DNA of 64,000 nucleotides from Pseudomonas syringae (GTDB taxonomy: Bacteria > Pseudomonadota > Gammaproteobacteria > Pseudomonadales > Pseudomonadaceae), in the NCBI RefSeq assembly GCF_021605415.1, contig NZ_WKEQ01000009.1:62001-126000 (forward strand). Reading direction: 5' to 3'. The notes under the pieces were generated by a model, which had not been told where the DNA came from, did no database searches, and saw only the letters and a list, made by a program, of their open reading frames with translations. The translations under genes and the position numbers were made by a program. Positions 46,879 through 55,542 of the stretch are shown piece after piece; the stretch's first letter is position 1; every line of letters starts with the position of its first letter.

Positions 46879-48345
46879 ATGAAATTCAAGGATCTTCGGG
46901 ATTTCGTGCAGCAGCTTGAGCAGCGCGGAGAGTTGAAACGCATCCAGATTCCCGTCTCGCCGGTGCTGGAAATGACCGAGGTGTGCGACCGCACGCTGCG
47001 TGCCAAAGGCCCGGCGCTGCTGTTCGAGAAACCCACCGGCTACGACATCCCGGTGCTCGGGAACCTGTTCGGCACCCCGGAGCGGGTGGCCATGGGCATG
47101 GGCGCCGAGTCGGTCAGTGAGCTGCGCGAAATCGGCAAGCTGCTGGCGTTCCTCAAGGAGCCGGAGCCACCGAAGGGCTTGAAGGATGCGTGGTCGAAGC
47201 TGCCGATCTTCCGCAAGATCATTGCCATGGCGCCGAAAGTTGTGAAAGACGCGGTGTGCCAGGAAGTCGTCATCGAAGGCGATGACGTCGATCTGGCCAT
47301 GCTGCCGGTGCAGACCTGCTGGCCCGGCGATGTCGGCCCGCTGATCACTTGGGGTTTGACCGTCACCAAGGGCCCGAACAAGGATCGCCAGAACCTCGGC
47401 ATCTACCGTCAGCAAGTGATTGGCCGCAACAAGGTCATCATGCGCTGGCTCAGCCACCGTGGCGGCGCCCTCGATTTCCGTGAGTGGTGCGAGAAGCATC
47501 CCGGCCAGCCGTTTCCGGTGTCCGTGGCCCTCGGCGCGGATCCGGCGACCATTCTTGGCGCAGTCACCCCGGTGCCGGACAGCCTGTCCGAATACGCTTT
47601 CGCCGGTCTGCTGCGTGGTAACCGCACGGAATTGGTGAAGTGCCGTGGCAACGACCTGCAAGTCCCTGCCACCGCCGAAATCATCCTTGAAGGTGTGATT
47701 CATCCAGGCGAAATGGCCGATGAAGGCCCCTACGGCGACCACACTGGTTATTACAACGAAGTCGACAGCTTCCCGGTGTTCACCGTCGAGCGCATCACCC
47801 ATCGGATCAAGCCGATCTACCACAGCACCTACACCGGCCGTCCACCGGATGAGCCGGCGATCCTCGGCGTGGCGTTGAACGAAGTGTTTGTGCCAATCCT
47901 GCAGAAGCAGTTTCCGGAGATCACTGACTTTTACCTGCCGCCGGAAGGCTGCTCGTACCGCATGGCCATCGTGACGATGAAAAAGTCGTACCCGGGGCAT
48001 GCCAAGCGCGTGATGCTCGGTGTCTGGTCGTTTTTGCGACAGTTCATGTACACCAAGTTCGTTATCGTCACCGACGACGACATCAATGCGCGGGACTGGA
48101 ATGACGTGATCTGGGCGATCACCACGCGCATGGATCCCAAGCGCGACACGGTGATGATCGACAACACGCCGATCGACTACCTCGACTTCGCCTCGCCGGT
48201 ATCCGGCCTGGGCTCGAAAATGGGTCTGGATGCCACCCACAAATGGCCGGGTGAAACCACTCGCGAGTGGGGCCGTGTGATCGTCAAGGACGATGCCGTC
48301 ACCCAACGGATCGATGCCATCTGGAATCAGTTAGGAATAGATTGA
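46879..48345 (+). CDS. ubiD: UbiD, 3-octaprenyl-4-hydroxybenzoate decarboxylase
   Basis: A prenylated-FMN-dependent decarboxylase for ubiquinone synthesis. 488 residues from [20 protein letters not shown]. The prFMN-binding and catalytic segment around [20 protein letters not shown] and the E-x-x-x-R/E network ([21 protein letters not shown]) are intact. A TTG 18 bases upstream is an unlikely start. The stop shares one base with the start of the flavin reductase gene, a tight coupling that may supply reduced flavin. The prFMN synthase UbiX is not in this window. Confidence 0.96.
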   Translation: MKFKDLRDFVQQLEQRGELKRIQIPVSPVLEMTEVCDRTLRAKGPALLFEKPTGYDIPVLGNLFGTPERVAMGMGAESVSELREIGKLLAFLKEPEPPKGLKDAWSKLPIFRKIIAMAPKVVKDAVCQEVVIEGDDVDLAMLPVQTCWPGDVGPLITWGLTVTKGPNKDRQNLGIYRQQVIGRNKVIMRWLSHRGGALDFREWCEKHPGQPFPVSVALGADPATILGAVTPVPDSLSEYAFAGLLRGNRTELVKCRGNDLQVPATAEIILEGVIHPGEMADEGPYGDHTGYYNEVDSFPVFTVERITHRIKPIYHSTYTGRPPDEPAILGVALNEVFVPILQKQFPEITDFYLPPEGCSYRMAIVTMKKSYPGHAKRVMLGVWSFLRQFMYTKFVIVTDDDINARDWNDVIWAITTRMDPKRDTVMIDNTPIDYLDFASPVSGLGSKMGLDATHKWPGETTREWGRVIVKDDAVTQRIDAIWNQLGID

Positions 48346-49313
48346 TGCGTGTAACCCTGCAGCCCTCCGGCGCCATCCTCGAGATACAGCCCGGCGAGCG
48401 TATTCTCGACGGCGCGCGACGCCTGGGCTATGAATGCCCGCAAAGCTGCCGCAACGGCAATTGCCACGTGTGTGCGGCGTTGCTGGTGGAAGGCCGTGTC
48501 GAACAGGACGGCAAGGTGCATGACCACGGCGAGTTCTACACCTGTATCGCGCAGCCGCTGGAAGATTGCGTCGTGCTGTGGGATGGCGTGCTCGCGTTGG
48601 GAGAATTGCCGGTGCGCAGCCTGTCGTGTCAGGTCATCGAATGCCGGGACGTCGGCGGCGACACTTGGCGCGTGCGCCTGCGCGCACCGGCGGGCAAGCC
48701 GCCGCGCTATCACGCCGGGCAGTACTTGATGATTGAACGGGAGAACGGCGAGAAGTCGGCATTTTCCATGGCTTCCGCGCCCCACGGTGGCCGCGACCTG
48801 GAAATTCATGTGCTGGCGCGCGAATCCAGTGCATTGAGCCTGGTCGAGCAGCTACAGCGCAATTCGATGGTGCGCGTCGAGTTACCGTTCGGCGACACGC
48901 ATCTGGCCGAATTACCGGATGGCCCGCTGGTGCTGGTCGCCGCCGGTACCGGCATGGGCCAGATCCACAGCCTGATCGAGCATTGCCGGGCCGAAGGCTT
49001 CAAGCATCCGGTGCATCTGTACTGGGGCGTGCGTCGACCGGAAGATTTCTACGACATCGAGCACTGGGACCAATGGCGGAAATTGCCCAATCTGTTCCTG
49101 CACAAAGTCGTCAGTGATCAATGCAGTTGGGCTGGGCGCTGCGGGATGCTGCATGAAGCGGTGTGCGAAGATTTCCCCGATCTGAAGCCCCTGCATGTCT
49201 ACGCCAGCGGCTCGCCGGCGATGGTATACGGGACGCTGGACGCCTTGGTGGAGGCCGGAATGGATGCCCATCAAATGCGCGCCGACGTATTCGCCTACGC
49301 CCCCCGCTCCTGA
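48345..49313 (+). CDS. Ferredoxin-type NAD(P)H flavin reductase (CDP-6-deoxy-delta-3,4-glucoseen reductase-like)
   Basis: A 322-residue electron-transfer protein. N-terminal plant-type [2Fe-2S] domain (1-90) with cysteines in CPQSCRNGNCHVC and a fourth at YTCIA, then a FAD-binding domain (PPRYHAGQYLMIERENGEKS, with the RxYS-like flavin site) and a NAD-binding domain (LVLVAAGTGMGQIHSLIEHC). Commonly named after AscD/CDP-glucoseen reductase, but no deoxysugar pathway lies nearby. Its one-base overlap with ubiD makes electron supply for flavin reduction more likely; that is inference. Confidence 0.9.
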   Translation: MRVTLQPSGAILEIQPGERILDGARRLGYECPQSCRNGNCHVCAALLVEGRVEQDGKVHDHGEFYTCIAQPLEDCVVLWDGVLALGELPVRSLSCQVIECRDVGGDTWRVRLRAPAGKPPRYHAGQYLMIERENGEKSAFSMASAPHGGRDLEIHVLARESSALSLVEQLQRNSMVRVELPFGDTHLAELPDGPLVLVAAGTGMGQIHSLIEHCRAEGFKHPVHLYWGVRRPEDFYDIEHWDQWRKLPNLFLHKVVSDQCSWAGRCGMLHEAVCEDFPDLKPLHVYASGSPAMVYGTLDALVEAGMDAHQMRADVFAYAPRS

Positions 49314-49325
49314 CGCTTCCCTGAA

Positions 49326-49356
49326 AGAGCTGCCGCAGGCTGCGGCAGCTCCTGCA
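49326..49356 (+). repeat. Compact REP-like hairpin, family A
   Basis: AGAGCTGCCGCAGGCTGCGG followed by CAGCTCCTGCA. Here the two half-elements abut, giving a single long hairpin 12 bases after the reductase stop. It may also act as the transcript end. Confidence 0.8.
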
Positions 49357-49380
49357 CTTATAACTGCATATATAGCGGAT

Positions 49381-49466
49381 CGGTATTTATAAAAGTGGCT
49401 AAATACCGCTAGGTTATATACCTATCAGGCAATTATTTAATATCTGTGCCATGGCACTTAAATTGC
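49381..49466 (+). promoter_or_regulatory. Putative sigma-54 promoter with enhancer and IHF-like sites ahead of chaC
   Basis: TGGCAC (49452-49457), 5 bases, then TTGC (49463-49466) is a -24/-12 element with exact GG-to-GC spacing. Upstream, TATCAG-4-TTA (49423-49435) matches the IHF consensus with one mismatch. Further upstream, CGGTATTT/AAATACCG (49381-49408) is a perfect 8-bp inverted repeat that could bind an enhancer protein. The core also lies in nested palindromes (GTGCCATGGCAC, 49446-49457; AGGCAAT/ATTGCCT, 49427-49468). The segment is A+T-rich compared with its surroundings. Confidence 0.6.
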
Positions 49467-49549
49467 CTTAAAACATATGTGCCTTATTGTTACAGCGGTG
49501 CGTTCTATTAAGTAATTCATCACCCGCGGGGAGCTGAACGCTATTCGCC

Positions 49550-50218
49550 ATGAGCGCCATTGAATCTGCAATTCTGAACCTGGCTTATCCCCCGCGGCTC
49601 GATCTTGGGCCGCAGCTGACGCACGAACAACTGCTTGCTTCCATGCAATCGACGATGGCGCGCCACAAGGGCGGGCCGGTGTGGCTGTTCGCTTACGGGT
49701 CGCTGATCTGGCGGCCCGAATGCACGGCGGTGGAACGGGTTCGCGCTCGCGTACATGGCTACCATCGCGGTTTGTATCTGTGGTCGCACGAACACCGTGG
49801 CACGCCGGAAATGCCCGGGCTGGTATTCGGTCTGGATCGCGGCGGCTCGTGCAGCGGATTTGCCTATCGACTGCCCGAAGACAATATCGACAGTTCGCTT
49901 TACGCACTGTGGAAACGCGAGATGCCATTCCCGTCCTATCGCCCGCACTGGCTCAATTGTCGGCTCGCGGACGGCAGTCAGGTTCAAGCCTTGGGATTCG
50001 TATTGGAGCGACACCTGCCCAGCTATGCCGGCAACTTGCCGGATCACGTGCTGAGCCAAGTGTTCGAAAGCGCTTGCGGGCGTTACGGCACCACTCGCGA
50101 TTATGTCGAGCAGACCGCCCACGCCCTGCGCAGCCACGCCATGCCGGATCGAAATCTGGAGGCGCGGCTCAAGCGCTGTAAATCACAGGCCGATCAAGCG
50201 ACAGCTTCGCGGCTCTGA
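49550..50218 (+). CDS. chaC: Gamma-glutamylcyclotransferase, ChaC type
   Basis: A 222-residue ChaC-family enzyme that degrades glutathione to 5-oxoproline and Cys-Gly. The substrate-binding motif is [14 protein letters not shown], and the catalytic glutamate lies in the [14 protein letters not shown] region. An N-terminal extension of about 45 residues precedes the BtrG-like fold. Alternative: other gamma-glutamyl cyclotransferases share YGSL, but the ChaC-specific [10 protein letters not shown] segment supports this one. The last 25 bases overlap the convergent glpT gene. Confidence 0.92.
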   Translation: MSAIESAILNLAYPPRLDLGPQLTHEQLLASMQSTMARHKGGPVWLFAYGSLIWRPECTAVERVRARVHGYHRGLYLWSHEHRGTPEMPGLVFGLDRGGSCSGFAYRLPEDNIDSSLYALWKREMPFPSYRPHWLNCRLADGSQVQALGFVLERHLPSYAGNLPDHVLSQVFESACGRYGTTRDYVEQTAHALRSHAMPDRNLEARLKRCKSQADQATASRL

Positions 50219-51543
50219 CTGGCGACTTGCTTGTGCCACAAGGTGGGAGCGAGGAACGCCATTGCCAGCAGGCAAGCGCTCACCAGCAGGATGAAACCGC
50301 CATCCCAACCGAAATGGTCGACGGTGTAGCCCATCGCCGCGCTTGCCGCGACTGAACCACCCAAGTAACCGAACAGGCCGGTGAACCCCGCAGCGGTTCC
50401 CGCAGCTTTCTTCGGCGCCAGTTCCAGGGCTTGCAGGCCGATCAGCATGACCGGGCCATAGATCAGGAAGCCGATGGAGAACAGCGCGATCATGTCGACG
50501 GTCGGGTGACCGGCCGGGTTCAGCCAGTAAACCAGTGTCGCGACTGTCACCAATGCCATGAACACCATGCCGGTCAGGCCACGGTTGCCACGGAAGATCT
50601 TGTCCGACATCCAGCCGCACAGCAGCGTGCCCGGAATCCCCGCCCACTCATAGAAGAAATAGGCCCACGAGGTTTTATCCACGGTGAAACCCTTGGCTTC
50701 CTTGAGGTAGGTCGGCGCCCAGTCCAGCACGCCATAGCGCAGCAGATAGACGAAGACGTTGGCCATGGCGATGTACCAAAGCATTTTGTTGCGCAGCACG
50801 TATTTGACGAAGATTTCCTTGGCGCTGAATTCGTCTTCGTGGCTGGCGTCATAGCCTTCCGGGTAATCGTTCTTGTACTTCTCGATCGGCGGCAGGCCAA
50901 CCGACTGCGGGGTGTCGCGCATGGTGATGAAGGCAAACGCCGCCACCGCCAGCGCCACCGCTGCCGGCACGTAGAATGCCGAGTGCCAGTCGTTGAACAG
51001 GCCCATGCCGATCAGGAACAACGGACCGATCAGGCCGCCGCCGACGTTATGCGCCACGTTCCACACCGACACGACGCCGCCGCGTTCTTTCTGCGACCAC
51101 CAGTGCACCATCGTCCGGCCACTTGGCGGCCAGCCCATGCCTTGGGCCCAGCCGTTGATGAACAGCAGAATGAACATCATGGTCACGCTGGACGTTGCCC
51201 ACGGCGCGAAACCGAAAATGAACATCACCCCCGCCGAGACCAACAGGCCGAACGGCAGGAAATAGCGCGGGTTGGAACGGTCGGACACCAGGCCCATGAG
51301 GAACTTCGACAAGCCATAAGCAATGGCGATGGCCGACATCGCCAGCCCCAGTTCGCCACGGGTGTAACCCTCGTCGATCAGGTAGGGCATGGCCAGGGAA
51401 AAGTTCTTGCGCAGCAGGTAATAACCCGCGTAGCCAATAAAGATACCGGCGAAAATCTGCCAGCGCAGGCGTCGGTAAGTGCTGTCTATTTTTTCTTCAG
51501 GCAGGGGCGCCTGATGTGCGGCGGGACGAAAGAAGGCAAACAT
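50194..51543 (-). CDS. glpT: Glycerol-3-phosphate transporter (MFS)
   Basis: A 449-residue organophosphate:phosphate antiporter with 12 membrane segments. N-terminal [25 protein letters not shown] region contains the phosphate-binding arginine of Glp[21 protein letters not shown] is the family signature. The central loop and [16 protein letters not shown] complete the match. A near-perfect GlpR operator lies 50-63 bases upstream of the start, consistent with control by glycerol 3-phosphate. The 3' end overlaps chaC. Confidence 0.96.
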   Translation of the reverse strand: MFAFFRPAAHQAPLPEEKIDSTYRRLRWQIFAGIFIGYAGYYLLRKNFSLAMPYLIDEGYTRGELGLAMSAIAIAYGLSKFLMGLVSDRSNPRYFLPFGLLVSAGVMFIFGFAPWATSSVTMMFILLFINGWAQGMGWPPSGRTMVHWWSQKERGGVVSVWNVAHNVGGGLIGPLFLIGMGLFNDWHSAFYVPAAVALAVAAFAFITMRDTPQSVGLPPIEKYKNDYPEGYDASHEDEFSAKEIFVKYVLRNKMLWYIAMANVFVYLLRYGVLDWAPTYLKEAKGFTVDKTSWAYFFYEWAGIPGTLLCGWMSDKIFRGNRGLTGMVFMALVTVATLVYWLNPAGHPTVDMIALFSIGFLIYGPVMLIGLQALELAPKKAAGTAAGFTGLFGYLGGSVAASAAMGYTVDHFGWDGGFILLVSACLLAMAFLAPTLWHKQVASQSREAVA

Positions 51544-51592
51544 TCAAGAGCTCCAGATTTTCTTGTTTTGACTGCGGAAGTGAATGTTACAG

Positions 51593-51606
51593 TTTCGTTA
51601 CCGAAA
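51593..51606 (-). promoter_or_regulatory. Putative GlpR operator upstream of glpT
   Basis: TTTCGTTACCGAAA fits the GlpR core TTCGWTAWCGAA at 11 of 12 positions and is almost palindromic. It lies in the 265-base gap between glpT and the quinone reductase gene; the rest of that gap shows no coding potential. Confidence 0.65.
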
Positions 51607-51808
51607 ATAGCATCGATTCGCATCGACAAAAAAGCGGAAATGTTGGAAGTCGCACGTTCTTTTATGAACATGTCGCTCAGATGTAATAACGCACGCGGTA
51701 GGGATTGTTACTTCCACGCTGTGACGGGCAATTTTTTGGCGGTTGTAGGGCAGTGCTTTGAGAAACAGCGATCTGACCGTCACTCTAGTAATCAGACCGC
51801 TTGCCGAC

Positions 51809-52786
51809 TTAGCGCACCTGCACCACGACCTTGCCCACAGCCTTGCGCTGCCCGAGGTCATTGATCGCCTGCGCCGCATTGCCCAGTGGATACACCTGCG
51901 ACACCAGCGGCTTCAACTTGCCTTCGGCAAACCAACCGAACAGTTGCTGAAAGTTTGCCGCGTTGTCCTGCGGCTGGCGCTGGGCGAAGGAGCCCCAAAA
52001 AACGCCGACCACGGCTGCGCCCTTGAGCAAGGCGAGGTTGACCGGCAGTTCGGGAATGCGTCCGCTGGCGAAGCCGACCACCAGCAGGCGACCGTTCCAG
52101 GCGATGGAGCGGATGGCCTGGTCGAAGAGGTCACCGCCGACCGGGTCGTAAATCACATCGGCGCCTTGGCCGTCGGTGAGGCGTTTGATTTCGTCCTTGA
52201 GGCTGGCTTCTGTGTAATTGATCAGTTCATCGGCGCCGGCAGCCTTGGCCACGGCGAGCTTCTCTGCGCTGCTGGCGGCCGCGATGACCCGGGCGCCCAT
52301 GGCTTTGCCGATTTCCACCGCCGCCAGGCCAACGCCGCCGGAGGCGCCGAGCACCAGCAGGGTTTCACCCGGCTGGAGATTGCCGCGCTGTTTGAGCGCG
52401 TGCATCGAGGTGCCGTACGTCATGCTGAACGCGGCGGCGGTGTTGAAGTCCATCGACGCCGGGATCGGCAGGACGTTGTAACCCGGCACCGCGACCTGCT
52501 CGGCAAAGCTGCCCCAGCCAGTCAGCGCCATGACCCGGTCGCCGACCTTGAGGTGGCTGACCTTTTCACCCACGGCGCTGACCACGCCTGCCGCTTCGCC
52601 ACCCGGGGAAAACGGAAAGGGCGGCTTGAACTGGTATTTGCCCTCGATGATTAGCGTGTCCGGGAAGTTGACCCCGGAAGCGTGCACGTCCAGCAGGATT
52701 TCATTCTTCTTGGCGACAGGACTGGCGACGTCTTCCAGCACCAGCGATTCGGCAGGGCCGAAGGCTTTGCACAGCACGGCTTTCAT
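51809..52786 (-). CDS. Zinc-free NADPH:quinone oxidoreductase family (MDR)
   Basis: A 325-residue medium-chain dehydrogenase/reductase of the quinone-reductase branch. MKAVLCKAFGPAESLVLEDV at the N-terminus, GVNFPDTLIIEGKYQFKPPF and the nucleotide-binding VLGASGGVGLAAVEIGKAMG are all typical. The zinc-ligand cysteines of alcohol dehydrogenases are lacking. NADPH is the likely cofactor; the physiological quinone or enone substrate is unknown. The gene is probably monocistronic. Confidence 0.93.
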   Translation of the reverse strand: MKAVLCKAFGPAESLVLEDVASPVAKKNEILLDVHASGVNFPDTLIIEGKYQFKPPFPFSPGGEAAGVVSAVGEKVSHLKVGDRVMALTGWGSFAEQVAVPGYNVLPIPASMDFNTAAAFSMTYGTSMHALKQRGNLQPGETLLVLGASGGVGLAAVEIGKAMGARVIAAASSAEKLAVAKAAGADELINYTEASLKDEIKRLTDGQGADVIYDPVGGDLFDQAIRSIAWNGRLLVVGFASGRIPELPVNLALLKGAAVVGVFWGSFAQRQPQDNAANFQQLFGWFAEGKLKPLVSQVYPLGNAAQAINDLGQRKAVGKVVVQVR

Positions 52787-52936
52787 CAGGGCTATTCCTT
52801 TGGGAGTGATGGCCGATAAGTGTAGGTGTGTGAATCAACGGGTCAACGAGCATGCCCGACCCTGATAGCCAGCCATAAGCTTGTGCTTGCGCGGCGGGTC
52901 GTTATGCTAGGCCGCAAACCGGATAAGGAGCGAATT

Positions 52937-53344
52937 GTGAAAGCGTGGATCATGTTGTTGCTGGCCCTGTCTCTGCCTGTGGCAGCGCTGGCCGAAGAGG
53001 CCAAAGAAGGCGAGGCGCCGAAGGTCAACTACATCACCCTGAGCCCGCCGTTCGTCGGTAACTACGGACTGGACGGCACGCCGAAGCTCAAGGTCTACAA
53101 GGCCGACATTGCGCTGCGTGTGACCGGGGAAGAATCGAGCAAACTGGTCAAGGCCAACGAACCGCTGATCCGTAATCAGCTGGTGGCGCTGTTTGCCCAG
53201 CAGACCACTGAGACGATGAACAACGTCGAGGCCAAGGAAAAGCTGCGTCAGGAAGCGTTGAAGCAGACCCAGCAAGTGATGAATGACGAAACCGGCAAGC
53301 CGGTGGTTGAGGATTTGCTGTTCAACAATCTGATCATTCAATAA
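52937..53344 (+). CDS. FliL-like exported protein
   Basis: A 135-residue protein resembling flagellar basal-body-associated FliL. From GTG 52937, with AAGGAG upstream, it has a signal sequence or anchor (VKAWIMLLLALSLPVAALA) and the FliL periplasmic domain (NYITLSPPFVGNYG, KVYKADIALRVTGEESSKLV, and a terminal VEDLLFNNLIIQ). It lies far from any flagellar gene in this window. True FliL usually keeps an uncleaved anchor; the AxA motif here suggests possible cleavage. The role in motility is unproven. Confidence 0.85.
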   Translation: MKAWIMLLLALSLPVAALAEEAKEGEAPKVNYITLSPPFVGNYGLDGTPKLKVYKADIALRVTGEESSKLVKANEPLIRNQLVALFAQQTTETMNNVEAKEKLRQEALKQTQQVMNDETGKPVVEDLLFNNLIIQ

Positions 53345-53369
53345 GGCCTCTGCTGTCCGGGCTGGCCTC

Positions 53370-53460
53370 ATCGCTGGCAAGCCAGCTCCCACACGGATCA
53401 GCGGCGATCACGATAATATGTTTCACCGCAAATCCTGTGGGAGCTGGCTTGCCAGCGATT
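53370..53460 (+). repeat. REP-like inverted pair, family C
   Basis: ATCGCTGGCAAGCCAGCTCC followed by CACAC and, after a linker of about 40 bases, the inverted copy TGTGGGAGCTGGCTTGCCAG ending CGAT. It separates the FliL-like and EVE genes and is the only copy of this family in the window. Confidence 0.9.
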
Positions 53461-53484
53461 GCATTTTGACCGCCGAAAAGCGAC

Positions 53485-53937
53485 CTACGGCTTGAGCGCA
53501 ATCACCGCCGCCCATTGCTCAGCCGTCACCGGCATCACCGACAACCGCGAGCCCTTCTGCACCAGCGGCATTTCGGCGAGTGCCGTCTGCTGTTTCAGAT
53601 AATCAAGCTTGAGCACCCGGCCAAACGTCTCGACATGCTCGACATCAATCGCACTCCAGGCATTTTTCTCCGGCGTGGCTTTCGGATCGAAGTACTGGCT
53701 TTCGGGTTCCAGCGCCGTCGGATCCGCATAAGCCGCCTCAATAATCTTGCCAATCCCGGCAATTCCCGGCTCCGGGCAGCTGGAATGGTAAAAAAAGAAC
53801 TCATCGCCAACCGCCATCGCCCGAAGGAAATTGCGCGCCTGATAGTTGCGAACCCCGTCCCAGCGCGCCTTGCCCAGTTTCTCCAGGCCTTTGATCGAGA
53901 GCTCGTCAGGCTCGGATTTCATCAGCCAATAGGCCAT
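53485..53937 (-). CDS. EVE domain protein
   Basis: A 150-residue single-domain EVE (PUA-like) protein, homologous to human THYN1. MAYWLMKSEPDELSIKGLEK and WDGVRNYQARNFLRAM are the family signatures, with FFYHSSCPEPGIAGIGKI forming the aromatic pocket that in related proteins reads modified bases in nucleic acids. The ligand here is unknown. Single gene facing the FliL-like gene. Confidence 0.93.
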   Translation of the reverse strand: MAYWLMKSEPDELSIKGLEKLGKARWDGVRNYQARNFLRAMAVGDEFFFYHSSCPEPGIAGIGKIIEAAYADPTALEPESQYFDPKATPEKNAWSAIDVEHVETFGRVLKLDYLKQQTALAEMPLVQKGSRLSVMPVTAEQWAAVIALKP

Positions 53938-54134
53938 GGGTTTTGCTCCTCGCGGGGTAATTGGGCAAGTTGTCCGGCAATTTTATGACAAACCGACAGT
54001 CGGTTGACGTCAGCATTTGCGCACAGGGTCACGTTGTCGCAAAATGCCGGCCTTTAAAGCTTGACGCTGCTGCACGGCCAACAAACGGAAACCGCTGCTG
54101 TCATCGTGATGATGTGCCTTGAGGGGGGCAATCG

Positions 54135-54290
54135 ATGAAACGCAAACCGGATTTGCTATGGACTTTGGTTATTTTGTTCGGCCTGGGCGTTGTGACCACC
54201 GGTTACGCGCAAAGTCTGTGGGCCAACAAGGCCGATGCGCCGATTGAAGTGGCGCAACAGGTACAACAGTCGACAGCTTTCAAGCGCTGA
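54135..54290 (+). CDS. Small single-span membrane protein (51 aa)
   Basis: A short gene with a strong RBS (GAGGGGGG) 7 bases before the ATG. The 51-residue product has a positively charged start (MKRKPDLLW), one hydrophobic segment (about 9-26, TLVILFGLGVVTTGYAQS) and a short polar C-terminus. Codon use looks like its neighbours. I do not recognise a family. Two inverted repeats lie upstream (53991-54050). Function unknown; a membrane or exported peptide is likely. Confidence 0.65.
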   Translation: MKRKPDLLWTLVILFGLGVVTTGYAQSLWANKADAPIEVAQQVQQSTAFKR

Positions 54291-54325
54291 CACTGCCTTC
54301 CCGACGCCGCTGAAGCCTGCGGCGT

Positions 54326-54931
54326 CTATCCCGCGAAATACCATTTCTTGTCAGTGACCGTGCCTTGCAACGGTACATCCCAGCTGGCCTGCGCCAGGCG
54401 TTCGACTTTCTGACATTCATGAGCCAGACCCAGCAGCGTCGGCTTGCGCCAATTCTGCCGGCGCGCCAGGTAGGCGAGGCTGCGGTCATAAAAGCCGCCG
54501 CCCATCCCCAGGCGTCCGCCGACATCATCGAAACCCACCAACGGTAGCAGCACCAGATCCAGCGCCCAGATTCTGCGTTGGCGGGCCGGGTTCACGCGCG
54601 GTTCAAGAATACGGAAGCGGTTGGGCTTGAGCTTTTCGCCGGGGCGGATGCGTTGAAAGACCATTTTGGTTCGCGGCCAGGCGCTGAGCACGGGCAGGTA
54701 TGTCGCCTTGCCTCGACGCTGAGCCGCACGCAGCAACAGGCGCGGATCGATTTCACCGTCGGTGGGCAGGTAGAGGGAAATGTGTCTGGCGCGGCGGAAT
54801 TGCGGACTCTGCGCCATTTGCTTGTACAGCCCTTCGGCGGCATGGCGTTGCTGACTGGGTGTCAACGCGCGGCGCGCCTTGCGCAGCAGGCGACGGAGTT
54901 GCGGACGGGGCAGTAGCGCGAGTTCGGTCAT
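54326..54931 (-). CDS. ygfA: 5-formyltetrahydrofolate cyclo-ligase
   Basis: ATP-dependent conversion of 5-formyl-THF to 5,10-methenyl-THF. The start MTELALLPRPQLRRLLRKAR at 54931 gives 201 residues, the usual length. The ATP/substrate loop is LLPLVGFDDVGGRLGMGGGFYDR, the family signature. It lies just downstream of the 6S RNA gene, the zapA-ssrS-ygfA order conserved across gammaproteobacteria; in E. coli ygfA is co-transcribed with 6S RNA and linked to persister formation. Confidence 0.96.
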   Translation of the reverse strand: MTELALLPRPQLRRLLRKARRALTPSQQRHAAEGLYKQMAQSPQFRRARHISLYLPTDGEIDPRLLLRAAQRRGKATYLPVLSAWPRTKMVFQRIRPGEKLKPNRFRILEPRVNPARQRRIWALDLVLLPLVGFDDVGGRLGMGGGFYDRSLAYLARRQNWRKPTLLGLAHECQKVERLAQASWDVPLQGTVTDKKWYFAG

Positions 54932-54970
54932 GGTTCGGCTTCGGCAGGATGGGGACGAAAACGTACGCAT

Positions 54971-55010
54971 AAAAAAGCCGATGCCGGCATGAACCGGCAT
55001 CGGCTTTTTT
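54971..55010 (-). terminator. Terminator downstream of 6S RNA
   Basis: AAAAAAGCCGATGCCGG / CCGGCATCGGCTTTTTT, a 17-bp stem with a 6-base loop, between the 6S RNA 3' end and ygfA. It would limit read-through into ygfA. Confidence 0.9.
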
Positions 55011-55018
55011 GAATCAGG

Positions 55019-55193
55019 CTCCCCGGATGAACCGCTGTCAACTCAGCCCTTGAACCCGAAAGTTCAAGGTGGAAGAAGCAGTAGACTTTAAGGCTTTCCG
55101 TCTAGCGGACATGCACACCAGCCCAACGTGCAACTTCCAGGGTAGTGCGAATCGGCTCCGGGACATCGTCAACTGGCAAGCACCCCAGGGAGT
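55019..55193 (-). ncRNA. ssrS: 6S RNA
   Basis: Regulatory RNA that mimics an open promoter and sequesters sigma-70 RNA polymerase. Conserved landmarks on the minus strand are GAGCCGATTCGC in the 5' arm, GAAAGCCTTAAAG, and the 3' arm ACCTTGAAC...GTTCAAGG. The 5' end (ACTCCC) pairs with the 3' end (GGGGAG) to close the long stem. A -10 TATACT (55200-55205) sets the start near 55193. About 175 nt, between zapA and ygfA, where 6S RNA sits in related bacteria. Ends are estimated to within a few bases. Confidence 0.9.
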
Positions 55194-55224
55194 GGGGCGA
55201 GTATACCTCAAGCGGTCGAGTGAA

Positions 55225-55542
55225 TCAGCCCTTGCTGACGTCCGGATCGGTGGCGAGCACCAGATCGACACGATCGAGCAAGTCACGCACCTGCTCACGT
55301 GTCGAACCGCTGGCCTGCATGTCCGGGCGCTCTTGATTGTGCAAGAGGTCGTGGGTGATGTTCAGCGCGGCCATCACGGCAATGCGATCGGCACCAATGA
55401 CTTTGCCGCTGCTGCGGATCTCGCGCATCTTGCCATCGAGGTAGCGTGCGGCGCTGACCAGATTGCTGCGTTCTTCCTGCGGGCAAATGATCGAATATTC
55501 TTTGTCGAGGATCTGCACGGTAACGCTATTGCTTGAACTCAT
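55225..55542 (-). CDS. zapA: Cell division protein ZapA
   Basis: A 105-residue FtsZ-ring stabiliser. The N-terminal globular domain (SVTVQILDKEYSIICPQEE) and the C-terminal coiled coil (from about 60, VMAALNITHDLLHNQ) match the family. It overlaps the upstream TIGR02449 gene by 4 bases (ATGA), so the two are translationally coupled, and the 6S RNA gene begins about 30 bases after its stop. Confidence 0.95.
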   Translation of the reverse strand: MSSSNSVTVQILDKEYSIICPQEERSNLVSAARYLDGKMREIRSSGKVIGADRIAVMAALNITHDLLHNQERPDMQASGSTREQVRDLLDRVDLVLATDPDVSKG

